Origin: Hymenobacter radiodurans
GTDB lineage: Bacteria > Bacteroidota > Bacteroidia > Cytophagales > Hymenobacteraceae
Assembly: GCF_004355185.1 (NCBI RefSeq)
Contig: NZ_CP037922.1
Span: forward strand, 2,760,001 to 2,824,000
Reading direction: 5' to 3'
DNA: 64,000 nucleotides
The notes below the pieces were generated by a model, which saw nothing but the letters and a program-made list of their open reading frames with translations, searched no databases and was not told the DNA's origin. Positions within the stretch are counted from its first letter, which is position 1; each line of letters begins with the position of its first letter. Made by a program: the position numbers and the translations under genes. Shown here one piece after another: positions 55,279 to 63,776 of the stretch.

Positions 55279-56328
55279 CTATGCCGTAGCGCCGCCACAG
55301 CTGGAGCCAGCGCCGGCGGTGCAGCCGTAGCAGTGTTGATTAATAACAATGGCTCGCTCCTGCAAAGCAGCTGCATCGAAGGATCGGATGTGCTGGGGGG
55401 CATTTTGCGCTACGTTCAGGTCGAGCTGCTGATTGAAGTCGCAGTCGTACAGCTGCCCGTCCCAGCCAATGGAAAGCGTACTGCGGCACATTACATTAGC
55501 CGCCGCCACGGGGTTGTAAGCGGCTACCAGCTTTTGCATGTAGCTTTCGTAATTGCCGCTTTCCAGCAGATATTCCATAAACCGGCTTATCGGCAAATTG
55601 GTAATGGCCAGTAGATTATTGAACACTACCTCGTGCTCACGTAGTAAGCGTTGCTTGAATTCCCGCTCCAACCCGGCCTGACTGCCCGGCAAAAAGGCCC
55701 CCGCCGGATTAAATACCAAGTCGAGTAATAATCCCGAGCCCTCCACACCATAGCCCACCGCATTCAGCATACGCAGGGCCCGGATAGAGCGCGCAAATAC
55801 ACCTTCACCCCGTTGGGCATCAGTACGGCCGGCTGAGAAGTGCGGCAGCGACGACACTACCCGCACACCGTGGCGGGCAAAGAACTCGGGCAGGTTGTAG
55901 TACTTCGGGTTGGCTACAATAATCGTCAGGTTGCAGCGCACGATAATCTGGCGACCCAAGGCCGAAATCTGCTCCACAAACCAGCGAAAATCCGGATTCA
56001 TTTCCGGCGCGCCACCCGTTAAGTCAACCACTGGAATCGTAGTTTGGGCCAGCGCATCGAGGCAGAGCTGCATGGTAGCGCGCGTCATAATCTCGGTGCG
56101 GTCGGGGCCGGCGTCTACGTGGCAATGGCGGCAAGTCTGATTGCACATTTTCCCCACGTTCACCTGCATTACGGCCAGTTCGGTAGGACGCAGCGGTAGC
56201 AGGCCCGATTCGCGCAGCTTGTGGGCAAAGGCAGGCAGCCGGGCACCCGCCGCTTCCGCCTCACTCAGCACCGTAAGCTGGTAGCTGCTATCGGCAAGGG
56301 CATGGTGTTGGGCGTGCAGTGATTTCAT
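55279..56328 (-). CDS. arsS: Arsenosugar biosynthesis radical SAM protein ArsS
   Basis: 349 residues. The radical SAM motif CNQTCRHCHVDAGPDR (CxxxCxxC) is near residue 62, and the C-terminal half ends in CYGCTAGAGSSCGGATA, a second cysteine-rich, cluster-binding region. NPAGAFLPGSQAGLE and DLTGGAPEMNPDFRWF are typical of the ArsS family, which links an adenosyl unit to methylated arsenic. The methyltransferase arsM is not seen in this window. Confidence 0.9.
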   Translation of the reverse strand: MKSLHAQHHALADSSYQLTVLSEAEAAGARLPAFAHKLRESGLLPLRPTELAVMQVNVGKMCNQTCRHCHVDAGPDRTEIMTRATMQLCLDALAQTTIPVVDLTGGAPEMNPDFRWFVEQISALGRQIIVRCNLTIIVANPKYYNLPEFFARHGVRVVSSLPHFSAGRTDAQRGEGVFARSIRALRMLNAVGYGVEGSGLLLDLVFNPAGAFLPGSQAGLEREFKQRLLREHEVVFNNLLAITNLPISRFMEYLLESGNYESYMQKLVAAYNPVAAANVMCRSTLSIGWDGQLYDCDFNQQLDLNVAQNAPQHIRSFDAAALQERAIVINQHCYGCTAGAGSSCGGATA

Positions 56329-56432
56329 GGTACTCGGTTATTCAGAGAGTAAGTTGGATGGCTGAAGAATGGCTTACGTTGGAGCTTGCGCAAGCGAACA
56401 ACTATTCACCCTCCAGCCAATCAACCATTTAT

Positions 56433-56771
56433 CTACATCGACAGTTCTTTGGCTTTGTTCATCATCTGCACGCTGTGTACCAAGGCCGCCCCTCCTTTGA
56501 TAGCCACGGCTACGTGTACGGCTTCCATCATTTGGGCTTCATCGGCGCCTTTTTGAAGCGAATCTGAGGTGTAGGCGTCGATGCAGTATGGGCACTGCAC
56601 AGCATGGGCCACGGCTAAAGCGATGAGAGCCTTCTCCCGCTCTGATAAAGCGCCTTCCTTAAATACTTCACCATAATAGTCGAAAAACTTGCGGCCCATT
56701 TCGGGCTGCCAGTCCGCAACATTCCCAAATTTGGCTAGGTCGGCGGGGTTGTAATACGTTGATTTTTCCAT
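56433..56771 (-). CDS. Arsenosugar-cluster peroxidase-like (AhpD/CMD) protein
   Basis: 112 residues of the carboxymuconolactone decarboxylase/AhpD fold. The CPYC active-site pair in VQCPYCIDAYT and the nearby HAV motif match the TIGR04169 arsenosugar-associated group. It is the first gene of the minus-strand arsenosugar run, 104 bases before arsS. Probable thiol peroxidase or scaffold; exact role unknown. Confidence 0.85.
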   Translation of the reverse strand: MEKSTYYNPADLAKFGNVADWQPEMGRKFFDYYGEVFKEGALSEREKALIALAVAHAVQCPYCIDAYTSDSLQKGADEAQMMEAVHVAVAIKGGAALVHSVQMMNKAKELSM

Positions 56772-56907
56772 GGTTGCGAGGGGGTTATAAGTATAAGTGC
56801 GCTAATAACAGCTTCGGCGCGGGTTGGTGTTTGATTAATTGGTCATCAGTAATCTTGTCATTTCAATTACTCCAACAAAAAAGCCCCCCAGACAGCTACT
56901 ATAACAA

Positions 56908-56960
56908 GCAGGACCTACTTATCGAGGCAGTACGTGCTGCGTTCGGTAAATAGGTCCTGC
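56908..56960. terminator. Strong inverted repeat between the CMD and anti-sigma genes
   Basis: GCAGGACCTACTTAT pairs (13 of 15) with GTAAATAGGTCCTGC across a 23-base loop. Next to it is a lone AAAAAAGCCCCCCAGACAG tract at 56878 without its partner arm. It could end the anti-sigma gene (minus strand). Confidence 0.45.
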
Positions 56961-56992
56961 CAACTGCACACTGGCAGTAAGATGAGGAAAGA

Positions 56993-57871
56993 TTAAATAT
57001 TCCCAACTACCGTCAGCGTCGACAACGTAGGATTGATGCTGCCGCCTGCAGGCTCCACCGTCATGGCAAATGCTTGGGCGCTGGCAATATCTTTCATCTG
57101 CTGAAGGCTGTCGCCGGAAGTGGTAGCGGCGGCCAATACACCTGCATCTACGGGCTTACCGTTGTCCAAGGCCCACAGCTGATACTGTTTGCCCGAAGGA
57201 GGTGCAGGCAGTTTGCGTACGTCGAGATACACCGCCTTTGTTTTAGGGTTGTACAGTACCCGGGCGCTGGCCGAAGGAGCCGCCGCCGTCCCGGCCAATG
57301 CCACTGTCCGGAAATCGTCGCTGCGTAGCACTTCCAGCTCCTGCTGACGCACCGCCAACGTTCGCTCCGACGCCTGCATTACGCTTGCTACCCGGCTCTG
57401 CTCGGTGCGGGCAATAGCCAAGTCAGCAGTTGCATCGCGCCAGCGGGTGTACAGCACGAAGTTAGCCAAGCCGCTGGCCAGCAATAGGGCCACTGAGGCA
57501 GCCAGCATCCAGCGGAAAGCGGGACCAGAGGCAGTATTAGCCGTTTCAGGCTCCAATGGTGTCAGTTGGCGAACAACTGGCTCCGTAGCAGCAGCGGGTG
57601 CAGCTGCATTGCCGGTCTGGGGGGCTTTTTGGGCTTCCGACCGGATAGCAGCTTGCCACCCTGCTAGCACCCGCTCCCGCATGGCAGCGGGGGGCGTTTC
57701 GGCATGAGCCTGGGCATACACGCCAAGGGCTTGCTGCACCTGATCCAGTTCGTGTGCAATTTCGGGATGCGCTGCGGCCTGTGCTTCGACAGCCGCGCGC
57801 TCCGCCTCGTTCAGCTCGCCAAGGGCGTACTGTTCGAGGATGCCTGATTCGATATATTCCTGAATATCCAC
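56993..57871 (-). CDS. Anti-sigma factor (RskA-like), partner of the ECF sigma
   Basis: 292 residues from GTG 57871. An N-terminal helical zinc-finger-free anti-sigma domain (LEQYALGELNEAERAAVEA) is followed by one membrane helix (about 122-142) and a C-terminal RskA domain ending in a beta-rich stretch (KQYQLWALDNGKPVDAG). It starts 2 bases after the sigma gene's stop and is translated with it. The signal it senses is unknown. Two G6 motifs inside (57619, 57689). Confidence 0.88.
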   Translation of the reverse strand: MDIQEYIESGILEQYALGELNEAERAAVEAQAAAHPEIAHELDQVQQALGVYAQAHAETPPAAMRERVLAGWQAAIRSEAQKAPQTGNAAAPAAATEPVVRQLTPLEPETANTASGPAFRWMLAASVALLLASGLANFVLYTRWRDATADLAIARTEQSRVASVMQASERTLAVRQQELEVLRSDDFRTVALAGTAAAPSASARVLYNPKTKAVYLDVRKLPAPPSGKQYQLWALDNGKPVDAGVLAAATTSGDSLQQMKDIASAQAFAMTVEPAGGSINPTLSTLTVVGNI

Positions 57872-57873
57872 GA

Positions 57874-58431
57874 TTACCGAACCAATTTTGCGAGTACTTT
57901 GATAGCCGCCCGGGCACGGGTTTTTACCGTACCAAGGGGCAGGTTTAATTCGTCTGCCACTTCACTTTGTGTAAATCCGCCAAAGTACAGCAGGTCAATA
58001 ACTTGCTTCTGCTCAGGATTGAGCTTCTGGGTTATTTCCTGCAGGCCGATATGGTCGGGCTGAAACCCGGTAGGGGCTGCCTGACGCACCGCGGCGCTGT
58101 CCTCCAGCGGTTGTGTACGACTACCTACGCGGTACTGTCGAGACCGGATTTTATCAATAGCTAAATTCCGGCATACGTTCACTACCCACGTAAACAAACG
58201 CCCCTTAGAAGCGTCGTAGGAAGCAAAAGAGTGCCATATCTTAACTAAACTTTCCTGCAGGACATCTTCCGCTATTTCTTCTTTTTTGACAATTCGGAGA
58301 ATAACCCCGTACAGGGCGGCCGAATATTTATCGTAAAAGACAGTCATAGCCGCCTCATCGCGGTCGCGCAGTCGCTGCACCAGCAATTCCTCGGGGGCAG
58401 GTATTAACGATTCTGGGTGGTTGACAGACAC
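57874..58431 (-). CDS. ECF RNA polymerase sigma factor (SigK-like)
   Basis: 185 residues. Region 2 is FYDKYSAALYGVILRI..EDVLQESLVKIW with the -10 recognition NLAIDKIRSRQYR, and region 4 is QKQVIDLLYFGGFTQSEVADELNLPLGTVKTRARAAI, a clear helix-turn-helix. Directs transcription of an unknown regulon when released from the membrane anti-sigma encoded next. No target promoter identified. Confidence 0.92.
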   Translation of the reverse strand: MSVNHPESLIPAPEELLVQRLRDRDEAAMTVFYDKYSAALYGVILRIVKKEEIAEDVLQESLVKIWHSFASYDASKGRLFTWVVNVCRNLAIDKIRSRQYRVGSRTQPLEDSAAVRQAAPTGFQPDHIGLQEITQKLNPEQKQVIDLLYFGGFTQSEVADELNLPLGTVKTRARAAIKVLAKLVR

Positions 58432-58672
58432 TAGGAACGGACCGTAATTATATGAGGCTTGCTTGAAACTGCGTTAGCCGCCGAGCGAATGTAAAGCATA
58501 ATGCTCGTATTTCGTTGGCTCGGTGGGTAGCTAAGAAACCAGTGGTGCTTGTGTGCACGGCTAAGTTTCCGTGCATATACCGGCAAAGCACATTTTTGTT
58601 ATCGTTTTCGCCAACTCTCTACCGGCTGCGTACCCTTGTAAACCTATTCGTCCCTCACTCCCTACTTCTGCT

Positions 58673-60073
58673 ATGGCTATCGAATCCTTCAATCCTTACA
58701 CTGGCCGTGTCGTGCGGCGTTTTCGGGCATTTTCGTGGGCTAAAACAGAACGCATTCTGGCGCAGGCGGCCCGCGAGGCGCTTACTTGGCGCACTACCAG
58801 CTTCGCGCACCGTACTGAGCGTATGCACCGAGCCGCTACTTTGCTCCGCGAACGTCAGGATGAGCTGGCCCGACTGATGGCTATAGAAATGGGTAAGCCC
58901 ATAGCCGACGGACGCGCGGAAGTAGAAAAGTGCGCTCTTACCTGCGACTACTACGCCGACCACGCCGAGGAATTCCTGCGTGATGAGCTGATAAAGACAC
59001 AAGCCCAACGCAGCTTCATTTCCCACGAGCCCTTGGGCGTTGTACTGGCCGTAATGCCCTGGAATTTTCCCTTTTGGCAAGTAGTACGCTTTGCTGCGCC
59101 GGCCCTGATGGCGGGCAATGTGGGCTTGCTAAAGCATGCCTCTAATGTACCCCAATGCGCGCTGGCGCTAGAAGCCATTTTCCATGATGCAGGCTTCCCT
59201 CCTGCTACCTTTCGGACTTTGCTGATTGGCAGCGACTTAGTGGAAAAGCTTATTGCTGATGATCGGTTGAAGGCGGTTACGCTGACGGGCAGCGAACTGG
59301 CCGGCTCCAAGGTGGCCGCAACCGCAGGGGCGCATATCAAAAAGACTGTGCTGGAGCTGGGCGGCTCCGACGCTTTTATTGTGCTGGCGGATGCTGATCT
59401 GGAGTTGGCCGCTAAAACCGCCGCTCAGGCCCGAATGATTAATGCGGGCCAGAGTTGTATTGCGGCCAAGCGGTTTATTGTAGAAAAGCCAGTCGTCAAG
59501 GAGTTTATCAACCAACTAAAAACCCATCTGCTCGCTTTTCGCACTGGCGACCCGCTGGATGAAGCCACGCAGTACGGCCCGCTGGCCCGCCCCGATCTGG
59601 CCGATGAGCTAACAACGCAAGTGGATGACTCGGTACGCCAGGGGGCAAAAGTAGAACTGTACGGGGGGCAATCGGAAAAGGGCAATGCCTTATTTCGGCC
59701 AATGATACTGTCCCGCGTGAAGCCTGGTCAGCGAGCTTACCATGAGGAGTTATTTGGACCCGTAGCGCTCATCTTGGAAGCTCGTGACGCCGACGACGCT
59801 ATTCGCCTTGCCAACGATTCTCCCTTCGGCCTGGGTGGCGCCATCTGGACCCGCGATGTGAAGCGAGGTGAAGCGCTGGCCCGCCGTGTGGAGGCAGGAG
59901 CCGTTTTTGTGAACTCCATGGTAAAGTCTTCCCCCGAAATGCCCTTTGGCGGCGTCAAGAAATCGGGCTACGGGCGCGAACTGTCGCACCTGGGTATCCG
60001 GGAGTTCGTCAACCAGAAAAGCATCTGGATTAGCGGGGCTACCCCGCTGAAAGACAGCAAGAAAACAGAGTAG
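58673..60073 (+). CDS. NAD(P)-dependent (succinate-)semialdehyde dehydrogenase
   Basis: 466 residues from ATG 58673 (MAIESFNPYTGRVV). The catalytic Cys is in NAGQSCIAAKRF and the base Glu in LELGGSD; the cofactor loop FTGSELAGSKVA-like (VTLTGSELAGSKVA) and the EEL..P segment are present. The N-terminal extension to 58571 is not supported. Fits the GabD/Sad subfamily oxidising succinate semialdehyde; other aldehydes are possible. Two iterated motifs inside at 59641 (G5) and 59663 (G6). Confidence 0.88.
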   Translation: MAIESFNPYTGRVVRRFRAFSWAKTERILAQAAREALTWRTTSFAHRTERMHRAATLLRERQDELARLMAIEMGKPIADGRAEVEKCALTCDYYADHAEEFLRDELIKTQAQRSFISHEPLGVVLAVMPWNFPFWQVVRFAAPALMAGNVGLLKHASNVPQCALALEAIFHDAGFPPATFRTLLIGSDLVEKLIADDRLKAVTLTGSELAGSKVAATAGAHIKKTVLELGGSDAFIVLADADLELAAKTAAQARMINAGQSCIAAKRFIVEKPVVKEFINQLKTHLLAFRTGDPLDEATQYGPLARPDLADELTTQVDDSVRQGAKVELYGGQSEKGNALFRPMILSRVKPGQRAYHEELFGPVALILEARDADDAIRLANDSPFGLGGAIWTRDVKRGEALARRVEAGAVFVNSMVKSSPEMPFGGVKKSGYGRELSHLGIREFVNQKSIWISGATPLKDSKKTE

Positions 60074-60172
60074 TTTGCCCAACCAAACTAATTTTCATTT
60101 CCAAGTGAAGCCACATAATAAGTAGCCAGGAAGGGAAAAGTACGGGCAGAAGTAGGCCCCAACTGCTAAAGT

Positions 60173-60532
60173 TCAGGTCGCTTTTAGAGGCATAAAATTT
60201 CGCAATCGGGTGAGCATCGCGCGCACTTCCTCTTCGAGGTATAGCGTGTCGCACTCCAGCAAATGCCCTTGGCAATAGGAAACGAAGAAGGGAGCAACCT
60301 TTTCCTTCATGATCTTTTGGGCCACCGGATTTTCGTCGGAGTTCAGGCGCAGGAAACGGATGGGCGCAAACAACTCCTGTTCAGCGAATTGGGCAAAGTG
60401 TGGCGCAAGCCTCTCGCAGATTTCGCAGCTGGGTGAGGTAAACTTGACGAATACTTTCAGCTGTTCATGCGTAATGCGGCGCAGGCCTTCATCGTTGGTA
60501 TCCAGAATGCCTTTAGGGGTAGAGTCTTTCAT
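60173..60532 (-). CDS. Thioredoxin-fold protein
   Basis: 119 residues from ATG 60532. SPSCEICERLAPHFAQF has the CxxC pair (CEIC) at the start of the helix, followed by a short thioredoxin-like strand-helix pattern. No signal peptide. Could act as a cytosolic thiol-disulfide reductase or a subunit; the CEIC pair is not the usual CGPC, so redox potential is likely different. Function not assigned. Confidence 0.75.
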   Translation of the reverse strand: MKDSTPKGILDTNDEGLRRITHEQLKVFVKFTSPSCEICERLAPHFAQFAEQELFAPIRFLRLNSDENPVAQKIMKEKVAPFFVSYCQGHLLECDTLYLEEEVRAMLTRLRNFMPLKAT

Positions 60533-60588
60533 AACAGCAGCTAATACAAACGAAACCAACTCCAAGCTCAACTGCACGGCGCGCTTAC

Positions 60589-60630
60589 AAGAAAGCCGCC
60601 CAAAAGATTCCCAATTGGCGCGGCTTTCTT
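60589..60630 (-). terminator. Terminator of the DUF885 gene
   Basis: AAGAAAGCCGC pairs with GCGGCTTTCTT across a 20-base loop; a short T run follows on the minus strand. Its stem sequence is the same as in the VWA terminator at 18145. Confidence 0.75.
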
Positions 60631-60654
60631 GCTACATAGCTTTACTTCAGTTAC

Positions 60655-62442
60655 TTAAACTGCTTTCAGCATCATGGCCCGAATGTATTTGACGGGCGCA
60701 CTGCCGTAGCTCAGGAACTGCTCATTGAAGGATTTGAGGTCAAATTTGTCCCCCTGCTCTTTTTTGAGTTCTTCGCGCAGGTCGTAAATGGCGGTGTAGC
60801 CGCTGAAGTAGCTGCTAAGCTGCACCTGCGAAAGCGTGGCTCGCCGCCATTTGTTAGTCGTTTCATTTTCTTCCTGGAAGCCGTCGCGCTGAAGTAGCTT
60901 CAGGGCCGCTTCGCGGGAGATGTTGCCTACGTGCACCTCGTGGTCGAGAATGGTATTGAGGGTTACACGCATGTTCCACTTGTCCCACATCAGCCAAATT
61001 TCGTCGCTGTTTTGGCCGTAGCCACTCTCCAGCATCATCCGCTCGGCATATACGGCCCAGCCTTCCATCATAGCACCGTTACCGAAAATGGCTTTTACCA
61101 GCGAAGGCGAGCGGTTAGCATACACGAGTTGGGTGTAATGGCCCGGAATTGCCTCGTGGATGTTCAGAATCTGGAGCGTATAGTCGTTGTACTCACGCAG
61201 GTAGCTTTCGGCCTGAGCGGGCGTAAGGTTGGCCGGCGGCTCTACATTGTAATACGTGTTGGCGGCTTTATCGTAGGGGCCAGGGGCTGAAATACTGGCC
61301 CCCGCGCCACTACCACGCATATAGAGCGGCGTTTCGCGCACAACTAGGGGCTTGCTTGGATCTTGGGTTAGCAGCTTTTTGTCGTTCACGAACTGTACGA
61401 GCTGCGGAATCTGAGCCTTGACAGCATCCACAAACCCGGCCTGCGTGGCGTGCTTTTCCGACAAGCGGCTGATAACGCGCTGAATCATGGCTACCGAATC
61501 GGTGGGCATGGGCTGAGCGGCAAAGTACTTAGGCCAGAGACGGGCGGCACGGCGGCCCATATCACGCAACAGATAAGCCCGGTTGTCCTGCGCTTTCTGA
61601 AATACCTGATCGGCGGAGTAGGCCGACTGAATATCGAGGGCAAATTTGCGGTCAAACAACTCTTTGCCTAAGCGGAAGCTGCGAAATTTGCCCCCCGCCA
61701 GCACTTCACCTTTCAAAAACTTTAGGTAATTCTCAATAACCAAGCGCGTGGTGGCAATGCGGTCTTGCAGCTCTTTCTTCTCCCGCGCGTCTAGGCCAGA
61801 GCGTTTGATGGAATCTTGCAGCGCTGCACCAAATACCTGCAAGCCACCCTCATTCTGCAAAATGGCCAGCTCGGTATGCTCGCGGGTGGGCTGTTTGATG
61901 TTCGACTCGGCCGCGTCGTAGTAGTCGGAGGCGTGGTCTATTTTGATAGAAATTGCCCGCAAACGACGGTCGAGTGGAAAGTAGCGGCCATTCAGAATTT
62001 CGGCGACCGACGCGCCCAGATTATAACTGGAGGGGTCCCAGGACCAACTCTTCAGCGTATCGGTATAAAAACGCGACTTATCCAAGTAGTTGAGCAGCAG
62101 CTGATAATCAGTTTGATTATTTACCGATAAGTCATTGACCGCAAACCCCGTCAGGCGCTTGCGCATGCGAGCTTGGGCGGCAGCTTCTACCTCCCGCCGC
62201 GCGGCCGTTGGGATTACGAGCAGAGAATCGTAGCGGTGGTTGCCTTTGGAGGAAGCTAGCCGTGGATTGTAATACCAAAGCGAGTCGATAAACTGACTTT
62301 TGAAGCGCTCAAAGCTTTCGTCAGCTTCAGCCGAGGTATTCGTTGCGGCGGTTTTGTCGGAGTTGCCGCAGCTGCCGAGAAGTGAAGCAGCCGCTAACGC
62401 ACTGACGGCCAACAGTGCTTTTAGAGTAGTAGTTGAGAGCAT
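60655..62442 (-). CDS. DUF885 family lipoprotein (predicted metallopeptidase-like)
   Basis: 595 residues. A signal peptide leads to lipobox LLGSC. The C-terminal half contains NIHEAIPGHYTQL, an HExxxGH-like zinc motif, and EGWAVYAERMML with the third ligand Glu, as in DUF885 proteins. Such proteins are thought to be peptidases of the envelope, but the substrate is unknown. Single gene with own terminator. Confidence 0.85.
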   Translation of the reverse strand: MLSTTTLKALLAVSALAAASLLGSCGNSDKTAATNTSAEADESFERFKSQFIDSLWYYNPRLASSKGNHRYDSLLVIPTAARREVEAAAQARMRKRLTGFAVNDLSVNNQTDYQLLLNYLDKSRFYTDTLKSWSWDPSSYNLGASVAEILNGRYFPLDRRLRAISIKIDHASDYYDAAESNIKQPTREHTELAILQNEGGLQVFGAALQDSIKRSGLDAREKKELQDRIATTRLVIENYLKFLKGEVLAGGKFRSFRLGKELFDRKFALDIQSAYSADQVFQKAQDNRAYLLRDMGRRAARLWPKYFAAQPMPTDSVAMIQRVISRLSEKHATQAGFVDAVKAQIPQLVQFVNDKKLLTQDPSKPLVVRETPLYMRGSGAGASISAPGPYDKAANTYYNVEPPANLTPAQAESYLREYNDYTLQILNIHEAIPGHYTQLVYANRSPSLVKAIFGNGAMMEGWAVYAERMMLESGYGQNSDEIWLMWDKWNMRVTLNTILDHEVHVGNISREAALKLLQRDGFQEENETTNKWRRATLSQVQLSSYFSGYTAIYDLREELKKEQGDKFDLKSFNEQFLSYGSAPVKYIRAMMLKAV

Positions 62443-62504
62443 AGGACGGGTGGTTAGGCAAGCAAGGTAAGGGACGGAGGCAGGGTTTAGTGCGGCTTAT
62501 TTTG

Positions 62505-62954
62505 TTATTGGACCCGGTTTGTAGACACAGCATAGCTTATTCGCCCACCCATATCACGTGCAATAGCTTCTAGCTCCAGCCATTCCACATTGTCGCCCCC
62601 GCGGCGGCGGATACGCTCGGTAAGAAATTTTCCTGGCTCACTACCACGGCTCTGATACATGCGTAGCATTATGGCCTTATCTGTAAGTAAACCCACCACG
62701 CGGATAGGGAAGCCAAATCCTTCCAATGGATACGTTGCAAGCGTAAGCAGGTCTTTGTCGCTGTGCTCTATTCCGTAGCCCCGCTGCATAAGCACCTGCG
62801 CCAGTCGTCGCCAGGTGGCTTCGGGTGAGTCCGTCAGTTCAATTAGAATGATTTCGTGGTTTCGGTCGGCGGGAGCCCGTGGCGTTGTCGCGGTTTGCGC
62901 CTGCGCAAAGTGAATTGACAGGAATAACAGACTGAGGAGAAGCAGTTTTTTCAT
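62505..62954 (-). CDS. Exported protein, tandem paralog A
   Basis: 149 residues from ATG 62954 (MKKLLLLSLLFLSIHFAQAQT), a signal peptide. The mature part starts with a short acidic linker, then a domain with SPEATWRRLAQVLMQRGYGIEHSDKDLLTL, strongly like the same position of paralog B at 63205. No known family. A short -10-like TACTTTG ends six bases before the ATG, as in paralog B. Confidence 0.7.
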   Translation of the reverse strand: MKKLLLLSLLFLSIHFAQAQTATTPRAPADRNHEIILIELTDSPEATWRRLAQVLMQRGYGIEHSDKDLLTLATYPLEGFGFPIRVVGLLTDKAIMLRMYQSRGSEPGKFLTERIRRRGGDNVEWLELEAIARDMGGRISYAVSTNRVQ

Positions 62955-63119
62955 AGGCTCAAAGTATCGATTAATCCGCACAGCATAGCATTGTTAGGGA
63001 GCACAAGAATGTAATTCTAACTTGCAGCCTTATAGCCGTTGCTCAGGCAAACTCATCTGCTAAATGTGATGCTTAATAGTCATAGCATTTACCCTGAAAT
63101 ACTGTCGATTATCTAGCCC

Positions 63120-63163
63120 CAACACAACAACCCAGGCCAGTATTGACCGGGGTTGTTGTGTTG
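63120..63163. terminator. Inverted repeat between the tandem paralogs
   Basis: CAACACAACAACCC pairs perfectly with GGGTTGTTGTGTTG across a 16-base loop; a single G6-CTTTTT motif lies beside it (63172). Probably ends paralog B's transcript, though a clear T run is missing on that strand. Confidence 0.5.
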
Positions 63164-63204
63164 ACAGCACTGGGGGGCTTTTTGGCGCGGAGCTGGCAGG
63201 GGCT

Positions 63205-63654
63205 CTAGTCTAATACAGAAGTCATGTAGCTTATGGGTCCGCCAAATGCCTGCCCAATGGATACTAACTCCGCCCATCTATCCTCCTGCTTGCGGCGGGC
63301 AGGCAGGGGCGAACCACCGCCGGTTTCCGAAGAACCGCCCCAATACAAACGCACTTGTATCGTCTCATTTACCACGGTACCCGCTACGGTTACTGTACCA
63401 GTACGACGCTTATACAGCCCATTCGTGGTAAGCGTAAACAGAGAATTATCGCTGTGCGCGATGCTGTAGCCGCGCTGCACGAGTACCTGCGCCAGCCGCT
63501 GCCAACTCTCCGCAGGCGTACCGCTAAGAGCCAGCACCATCGTGTCGTCCTCTCTATTAGCGCCGGCCTGCGCTCCCGCTGGAGCCGGTGTGGTTTGCGC
63601 CTGCGCTACTTGAATTGATAAAAATAATAAGCCGAGGTAGAGTAGTTTTTTCAT
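63205..63654 (-). CDS. Exported protein, tandem paralog B
   Basis: 149 residues, signal peptide MKKLLYLGLLFLSIQVAQAQT, then a Gly/Ala linker and the domain TPAESWQRLAQVLVQRGYSIAHSDNSLFTL shared with paralog A. Slightly different C-terminus (GQAFGGPISYM against IARDMGGRISYA). A recent tandem duplication is likely. Function unknown. Adjacent gene on the other strand begins 122 bases away. Confidence 0.7.
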   Translation of the reverse strand: MKKLLYLGLLFLSIQVAQAQTTPAPAGAQAGANREDDTMVLALSGTPAESWQRLAQVLVQRGYSIAHSDNSLFTLTTNGLYKRRTGTVTVAGTVVNETIQVRLYWGGSSETGGGSPLPARRKQEDRWAELVSIGQAFGGPISYMTSVLD

Positions 63655-63776
63655 GCTCTCAAAGTATCGCTTTATCCGAATAAGTAAACCTGTTTGCTCG
63701 TTATACTTTGTCGAGACGCGAGCAGCAACCTACCCGGCTTCTTTGTATTGTTGTAACTTCAAAAAAGCCCCCCGCC

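Larger units (their letters stand above)
775..63773. repeat. Dispersed iterated octamer TGGGGGGC / GCCCCCCA (window-wide family)
   Basis: Counted by eye: GGGGGGC or its complement occurs 49 times (23 with G on the plus strand, 26 with C), 38 of them the full octamer TGGGGGGC/GCCCCCCA, often flanked by TTTT or AAA/ATTT. Examples: 4911, 9706, 12353, 17271, 23073, 36442, 44511, 44915, 51851, 54425, 54538. Chance at even base composition would give about 8 heptamers and 2 octamers. Copies lie in coding sequence (all three frames), terminators and promoters. Confidence 0.85.

Noticed and set aside
775..63773. CRISPR or mobile-element explanation for the repeated tract
   Set aside because: Copies are single, 8-13 bases long, unequally spaced and within genes; no repeat-spacer array, terminal repeats or transposase was seen.
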